A DNA stretch of 64,000 nt, from positions 1 through 64,000 of IMG/VR virus record IMGVR_UViG_3300023110_001422; one strand, written 5' to 3'. Position numbers and translations under genes: made by a program. A model generated the notes under the pieces. The model was given only the letters and a program-made list of their open reading frames with translations. It was not told the DNA's origin and searched no databases. Origin of the DNA: a virus. This document shows, in pieces, positions 60,501-64,000 of this stretch; position 1 is the stretch's first letter; every line of letters starts with the position of its first letter.

Positions 60501-63500
60501 GGAATTGTGTATCGCCAGTATCAAATTCTGTTTCTTGATTATCAAAGAAAGTACTAATAACTGCATCAGGTGTTGCAATAGTCTGATAGTATTCATAGTG
60601 TCCGTTATTATATCTATAAATTCCAATTGCAGGGAATTGATCTGTATAGTCTGCAACCGTAGCAATTACATCTCCATCTAAACTTACAGTAAACGGATGT
60701 GCAAAATTAATAAGTGTGCTTGTGCTATCAAAAGTGTTAAACGACCCGTCACCTGTAACATTTGTTGCTGTGTCGTTTGGAACATAGCCTAAATAATCAA
60801 TGTGTGTATCTAATAGATCCCAGTTAGCAATTAAGAAATTACCTGCAACTTGGTTTGTAGTACTCTTGTAAAAACTTCCATCATACACAACAATATCATC
60901 TGTGTAGTAAGCAACTGTATTATCAAACACACCTTTGTATTTTCTGTCTTGTGCAATATCCCAGTCGTAAGTTATATTGTCTTCTACACCTTTTTTAACA
61001 AAGTGAATTCTACCTGGGTTTGACGGAGTTCCGTCACCTGGTGCCGCAACAAATAATCTATACAAATCACCTTTTTTGTTAATTGATATTTGATTTCCTA
61101 AGAATGCATTGTCGTGTCTTCCAAGGTTTGAATATCCAAATCTAAGTTTGTATTCGCCGCCACCGGTTTTGGTATAAACAAAGTAAGCACCTTCTTTGGT
61201 GTATCCACTATCATTACCATCAGCATCTAGTTTTAAGTTATTAACTTGGGTCCAATCTCTGTTTAACGGATTAGGAATGTTTGCTGGTCTTGGTACGCCT
61301 GTTACTGATCTACTCTTATAAAATTGTATTTCAATTTCATTTTTAAATGTTGGAGTAGTTACAGGAAGTAACGTACTATCATTGTTTCTTACAACAATAT
61401 ATTTTCCTAAATAATTTGTAGTTAAATCTGTAGTATCAATACGTCCAGATAATCTATTAAATCCTTGCCCTGTTACAATTGAAAGATATCCAACAGCATT
61501 ATTGTTATTACCGTAACTAAATGTTCCTGATAAATTCTTAACATAAATTCTTGCACCAAGTAATGCTTCTTGCACAAATGCAACTTCTGCTGTTGCGCCT
61601 GTTGATTCTTCAATTACTGTTTCGCCTTCTTGCGGAACATATGGTACTTGAATAGGAGGTGGTGTAAAGTTTGTCCACGTTACATCAATATATCCGTCCC
61701 ATAGATCATAAACTGTGTGAGGTTGGTCAAGATAATCAAAAGTTAACCCTAACGCAGAGGGATCAAATACTGTTAACGGATCGCCACCTTTAACTCTGTT
61801 TACTTTCATAGTAAACGTATCACTAGTGTTTAAAGTATCTGTAATTATTTTAGGTGCTCTAACAAACCAATATGGTGAAGTTTCTGGCAATCCTTGTTTA
61901 TCATAGTAACTTAAAATACCAATCTTGCCGCCTCTGGTCGGATTTTGTAAATCTTGATTAACTTGATATACATCGTCCATGGTATTACCATACAACTCTG
62001 GTGATTTACTTTCACTTGCTGTAATATAGTCTGCAATAACAAAGTTAGGAGTAGTAACTTCTTTAGTTGCTGTAATAAATGGTGTTAGATTATTAACTCT
62101 CCACCAGCCTGCAAAATGATCACTTGAATTTTCAAACTCAACAGTTTCATATGTACCCATACTCTGACCGTTATAGATAAGTGTACCGGTTGTTTCAAAC
62201 TGACCGTTCTGGTCGGAGATATAAATTAAACCTTGGTTAACATTGTCAATGATAATATCTTGTACTGTACCAATAGCAGTTTCTGTTGAAATAACATCAC
62301 CTACTTGTGGGAACCTAATTAAGTTTTCAACAAATAAAAGTGTATCAATCTTACCTGCGATAACTTTATTACCTTCGAACTCTGCAACGCCCGGTCCAGT
62401 TGGTCCAAATGGTAAAATGCCGTTTGGATAATTTTGAGAGTATTGATTCCATTGTAAATTAATTGTGTCACCGACTGCCGAACCAATGTACTGAGCAACC
62501 GGTGCTCTAATTAACATATGATCAGTTGCGCCATCAAATTTATAATTACCTCTGATAGCATAAATTGTTTCAGGATAACTATTTGTATCAGCATCAAATG
62601 ATGCTACTTCAATATCATGTGTTGTATAGAATCCACCAAATTGATAAGTTCCTAGTGCGGCTTCAACTCTGTAGTTTGCTTGCCATAGTTGCTCTTGATA
62701 AGAAACTATATCTTTAGGTTCGTAAACCGATCCTTGTGAATATGGTTCAACAAATTTTGTTTTAACATTAGAGGCTTCAGGAGCACCAACTACAATAAAT
62801 TCTGAATCCGAACTAATTGTAACGCTCTTACCAAATTTACCATTACCTGAATATAACCCAACTGGTGGACTAATAGTTTGTATATGATTATACTCAACTG
62901 TATCTGTAAAACGTTTAAAGATATGTACACTTTCGTTTTCAGGTGATGAAATTACAAGTGTATTATTACGTTCGTCAACACTGATAACTTTACCAAACTC
63001 AACTGATTGATCTGACGATCTAACATTACTTAGAATTTGTTGTTGTTCAAAGGTTGGAGTATTCTTTAATACTGTCCAATCTCCTTTGCTATCTTCATCA
63101 ATCCAAAGTGTTTCACCTACTTTTAAATTTTGATTTGATAGTAAAAGATTAGCACTATCAAAGTTGGCTGTTCTTGCAGTATTAAATCTAGTTACAAATC
63201 CACTAGTTTCTTCAACATCAGATGTTTCGCCATTATCGTAACAAATAATGTCTTGTAACTCTACTGTTTTAACTTTGAAGAATTTTTCTGCGCCTTCAAC
63301 ATTAAGCAATCCGATAATTTCATTATCTTCATAACGTGCTTGGCCTTCTAGTTTAATACGTACTAAGTCACCATCTTTGGTAACACTTTCAACCCTGTCG
63401 TCTGTTCTAACGTATTTTAAAACTGTCCAACTTAAACCTTTTTTACCAATCCATAAATAATCGTCAACATTATAATCGTTAACCGACTGTGTTAAAATAT

Positions 63501-64000
63501 CATCATAATTTGCTAAACTAATTTTAACATCATCAGCATTAACGTATCCTGCTGTATCATAAACATATTTTACATTAGTATTTGTTGGAAACGGTTTATG
63601 ATTATAATCATTTGGTTTTAAGTAAACTTCAAACGGTCTTTGTCTATAAATTAGGTCTGTTTCTGTTCCATCAATAGTATCAACAAGTTCAACAGGCTGT
63701 GGACTTAATCTAAACTTAGATTCGTCTAAAGTAAATTCAACTTCTTCAAATGAATCACTTGAGCCGTATTGTCCTAAACGAATTGCCCATTCTTCAAAAA
63801 ACTCTAAACTATCTTCGTTTGTATTTGATAATGCATCAAATAATTTTGTTAAACTATTTTGTGTTCCTTTATCTTGAATAAATCCTTGATAAAACTTATA
63901 CTGAGATACATCATCTTGAATGATGTTTTCTAGATACTGTCGTTTTTGATAACCAATTAAGTGTTGTGCAACCCGTTGGGTATCTGAGTCGAAGTTGTCT
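54505..64000 (-). CDS. Giant virion structural protein, 5' end outside the window
   Basis: The minus-strand frame is open without a stop from the right edge to 54505, giving at least 3,164 residues; the true start lies beyond the window. The sequence is modular and beta-rich. FG-GAP-like blade motifs occur in two clusters (GKFGKSVTISSDSEF, VVGAPEA; and FASALTLSDDGEY, AVGAPLDDD). Many repeats have the form GDGSTxxFxL followed by hydrophobic strands (EGDGSTSVFVTSVQF, TGDGVTKVFTLGLAPF). The C-terminus contains a GIVFINGERIEYY / LRQLRRGTLGTG region. Its giant length and position upstream of fibres fit the large tail-associated proteins of marine T4-like phages. No membrane segment or enzyme motif was seen. 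Confidence 0.85.
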   Translation of the reverse strand, partial: DNFDSDTQRVAQHLIGYQKRQYLENIIQDDVSQYKFYQGFIQDKGTQNSLTKLFDALSNTNEDSLEFFEEWAIRLGQYGSSDSFEEVEFTLDESKFRLSPQPVELVDTIDGTETDLIYRQRPFEVYLKPNDYNHKPFPTNTNVKYVYDTAGYVNADDVKISLANYDDILTQSVNDYNVDDYLWIGKKGLSWTVLKYVRTDDRVESVTKDGDLVRIKLEGQARYEDNEIIGLLNVEGAEKFFKVKTVELQDIICYDNGETSDVEETSGFVTRFNTARTANFDSANLLLSNQNLKVGETLWIDEDSKGDWTVLKNTPTFEQQQILSNVRSSDQSVEFGKVISVDERNNTLVISSPENESVHIFKRFTDTVEYNHIQTISPPVGLYSGNGKFGKSVTISSDSEFIVVGAPEASNVKTKFVEPYSQGSVYEPKDIVSYQEQLWQANYRVEAALGTYQFGGFYTTHDIEVASFDADTNSYPETIYAIRGNYKFDGATDHMLIRAPVAQYIGSAVGDTINLQWNQYSQNYPNGILPFGPTGPGVAEFEGNKVIAGKIDTLLFVENLIRFPQVGDVISTETAIGTVQDIIIDNVNQGLIYISDQNGQFETTGTLIYNGQSMGTYETVEFENSSDHFAGWWRVNNLTPFITATKEVTTPNFVIADYITASESKSPELYGNTMDDVYQVNQDLQNPTRGGKIGILSYYDKQGLPETSPYWFVRAPKIITDTLNTSDTFTMKVNRVKGGDPLTVFDPSALGLTFDYLDQPHTVYDLWDGYIDVTWTNFTPPPIQVPYVPQEGETVIEESTGATAEVAFVQEALLGARIYVKNLSGTFSYGNNNNAVGYLSIVTGQGFNRLSGRIDTTDLTTNYLGKYIVVRNNDSTLLPVTTPTFKNEIEIQFYKSRSVTGVPRPANIPNPLNRDWTQVNNLKLDADGNDSGYTKEGAYFVYTKTGGGEYKLRFGYSNLGRHDNAFLGNQISINKKGDLYRLFVAAPGDGTPSNPGRIHFVKKGVEDNITYDWDIAQDRKYKGVFDNTVAYYTDDIVVYDGSFYKSTTNQVAGNFLIANWDLLDTHIDYLGYVPNDTATNVTGDGSFNTFDSTSTLINFAHPFTVSLDGDVIATVADYTDQFPAIGIYRYNNGHYEYYQTIATPDAVISTFFDNQETEFDTGDTQFQISSPDSKFASALTLSDDGEYLAVGAPLDDDRSNDNGKVYVYKNVENYYHLHQTIYSPNNTVAERFGQAIDFTGDTLLVSAQGGDLQSTTTFDDITTTFDNNLTQFTNINKDSGQVFVYQRIDEFLLYAEKFAYQNPEVERFGEFILANENHVYVSMPELSVTDDNLIGTVIDFKRNRDRLPWTIATQPSLQVDLNKFKGVFIYTKDGSGISTKLDYIDPIQGKIAGPAEEELAFKTPFDPATYTYATNGKTVDTENYWAEEKVGRLWWDISKAKWIDPYQGNIIYNSANFNKLFVGSSIDVYEWVETDITPERWDTLADTEVGLGRGISGTTAYGMEAYVTKRLYDDVSKSFYNKYYYWVKNKKVIPDLEFRKTSAYDVAQLIEDPAALSYKFVAIYGNNKFGLYNCKSLVEGTNRAINFRYWTIENQDINLHNEYQLISEGLKTSKPNADIERKWVDSLIGTDEMNRPVPDPQLSFKQKYGVLNRPRQSMFKNNKEALKQVIERINRVLATQLIVDELDFTRLLDKDQFPRLESGKFDVEVDTDSELQFVGISKSKPAKLTPVFENGKLVDVIINDPGAGYKTIPTYNFEQFGDGNGARITIELDANGSISSVAVRSAGKEYSSSTNLSVRPFAVLVKADSTVNNKWSIFDYNNITQEWERSSTQSYDVSEWWDYIDWYATGYNQFTPITFNIDESYQLTSLDTAVGDIVKINNVGTGGWLLLEKTSDTASVDYTTNYTTVGRQDGTIKFRSSLYDPATSNVGFDGLSYDTQFYDNQPTLELRIIFEAVKEDLFVGTIEAEYNKLFLASVRYAFSEQLFVDWAFKTSFIKAKHNAGDLQQKITFQNDSLPSYEDFVKETKPYKTKIREYLSNYTKTDDSNSTVTDFDVPPTYSDITGRIEPTSLKVNNDLILGTDLTTTYYPNKHYIDNVGFEVTKVNVTNKGKAYTEIPQVRFIGGGGTGATAEAKLGTGGGVVSIEVTNPGKGYISAPLVEIDGSLNVDSGIQATASSVIGNSKIRSVHLRTKFDRVSGTFLVTTLNESETFAGNNSLTDFDLKFPMNLLSTQYSITVNGLEVLKSDYSVSNIEYNDKSYTRYRGRISFESPPADNSVIVVTYNKSIDMLQAQDRINLFYNPVTGQIGKDIAQLMPGVDYGGVQVKSFNFGTGTGWGNEPFYTTSWDSYDSTYEDEVFQLDGSTISLTLSQPLEEGVEYNVYYKDALKGGYVRLDHPDYDGSTVEANPKAIMLPLIGDGVQTEFLIDNDKLVTKADDVIIIRKSTSDGSFIPDPEAYDTLLTGGDMAYSSAKGINAEEIIIDGDDFVSEHTSHGPEELVPGQILDSVNIKVFDRINDGSGVIENYNFKFEGSYTFPLNSYPASQKDIFIKANGTILSEDKWSVNYQDKTITLSNVTLNNNDPVNIITMSTNGENILDSDTFEGDGSTSVFVTSVQFKQGLSFYVTKNGEDVNADLAETDDTFDTSGQALLRLNIAPDVGDIIQYVIYDSAAKSFSSVTTDTFTGDGVTKVFTLGLAPFNDTPLQHNTIVKVGNRILRAGYNEQFTISSVREYQLRPYQFSTASIPAETIRVYINDVEQEQNVTWRWNRFNSSVELFVDTGEDGDQLDVFIIDDGEYDFGYIDPVTAQWTSTPTELRLDVAPAVGETITVYQFSNHDVLKVEREILQVVARNAVTIGTGDYTEYHQLANGIIKLRKPAIDTNYVWISINNELLTPSVEYSVMEDKQTVRLAIDVDQNDNIEVIHFSNPVIVPKFGYSQFKDMLNRTHFKRLGDDVQYALAKDLNYYDTSISVTNYDSLPEPNKERSIPGIVFINGERIEYYLKEGGLLRQLRRGTLGTGIAQLHTSGSAVLDQSNFQTIPYKDRTLSQTYIADGSTNTVVLDFIPKSVNEFEVFVAGKRLRKNAISVFDPTVDLDSPEGDVISPAEFSVDGVTSTLVLADTPAINTRIVVIRRIGKAWTDPGTPLHRQENDIARFLRNKEVALPK

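Noticed and set aside
1-64000. tRNA genes, CRISPR arrays, insertion sequences, integrase or attachment sites
   Set aside because: None were recognised by eye; gaps are too short for most of these and no direct repeat array or transposase motif was seen.

Overview
This window is from a large, AT-rich (roughly one third G+C by eye), tightly packed tailed-phage genome of the T4-like marine myovirus type. Supporting signs are a T4-type RNase H/5'-3' exonuclease, T4-like late promoter octamers of the form NATAAATA, long tail-fibre and other virion proteins of the kind seen in marine cyanophages and pelagiphages, ATGA and TAATG gene junctions, and very little intergenic DNA. No photosynthesis gene, integrase, tRNA, CRISPR array or insertion sequence was seen. 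A host with AT-rich DNA (SAR11-like or Prochlorococcus-like) would fit, but the window does not identify it. There is no gene-free stretch longer than 300 bases.

Layout. Bases 1-9214 (+) hold nucleotide and small-enzyme genes: a truncated phosphoribosyltransferase, a HIT protein, two SGNH-type proteins, folE and queE (7-deazaguanine pathway), RNase H, and several small unknowns. A consensus sigma70 promoter drives folE. Bases 9254-12102 (+) hold a MoxR-type AAA ATPase and a metallopeptidase/VWA protein, each with its own sigma70 promoter and separated by a strong terminator. Bases 12112-16095 (+) hold late-type small genes, a fibre-like protein, a minimal AMP-binding (ANL) enzyme and a possible acyltransferase.

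The striking part is 14.8-46.8 kb. It is a block of about 39 genes, mostly enzymes, in alternating-strand sub-blocks: (-) 16.1-23.1, (+) 23.2-28.1, (-) 28.1-38.9, (+) 39.0-41.1 and (-) 41.1-47.1. It encodes eight radical SAM proteins (five with an N-terminal Cys-rich segment typical of 'twitch' radical SAM proteins), six 2-oxoglutarate/Fe(II) oxygenase-like proteins, a flavin-dependent tryptophan-halogenase homologue, a nucleotide-sugar dehydrogenase, four DxD glycosyltransferase-like proteins in two paralogous pairs, one or two methyltransferase-like proteins, a small SDR-like protein, a mini-kinase, a phosphatase-like protein, two SGNH proteins, three related beta-propeller-like proteins and at least one fibre-like protein. 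Late promoter octamers precede several of its sub-blocks, so it is probably expressed with the virion genes. I infer a phage-borne system that makes or attaches unusual chemical or sugar modifications, most likely on virion or adhesion proteins. The substrate is unknown.

Bases 47.2-64.0 kb (-) are virion genes: two small structural proteins, three fibre proteins with a shared N-terminal module (one with a tail-collar-like domain), another structural protein, and a giant structural protein of at least 3,164 residues that runs off the right edge.
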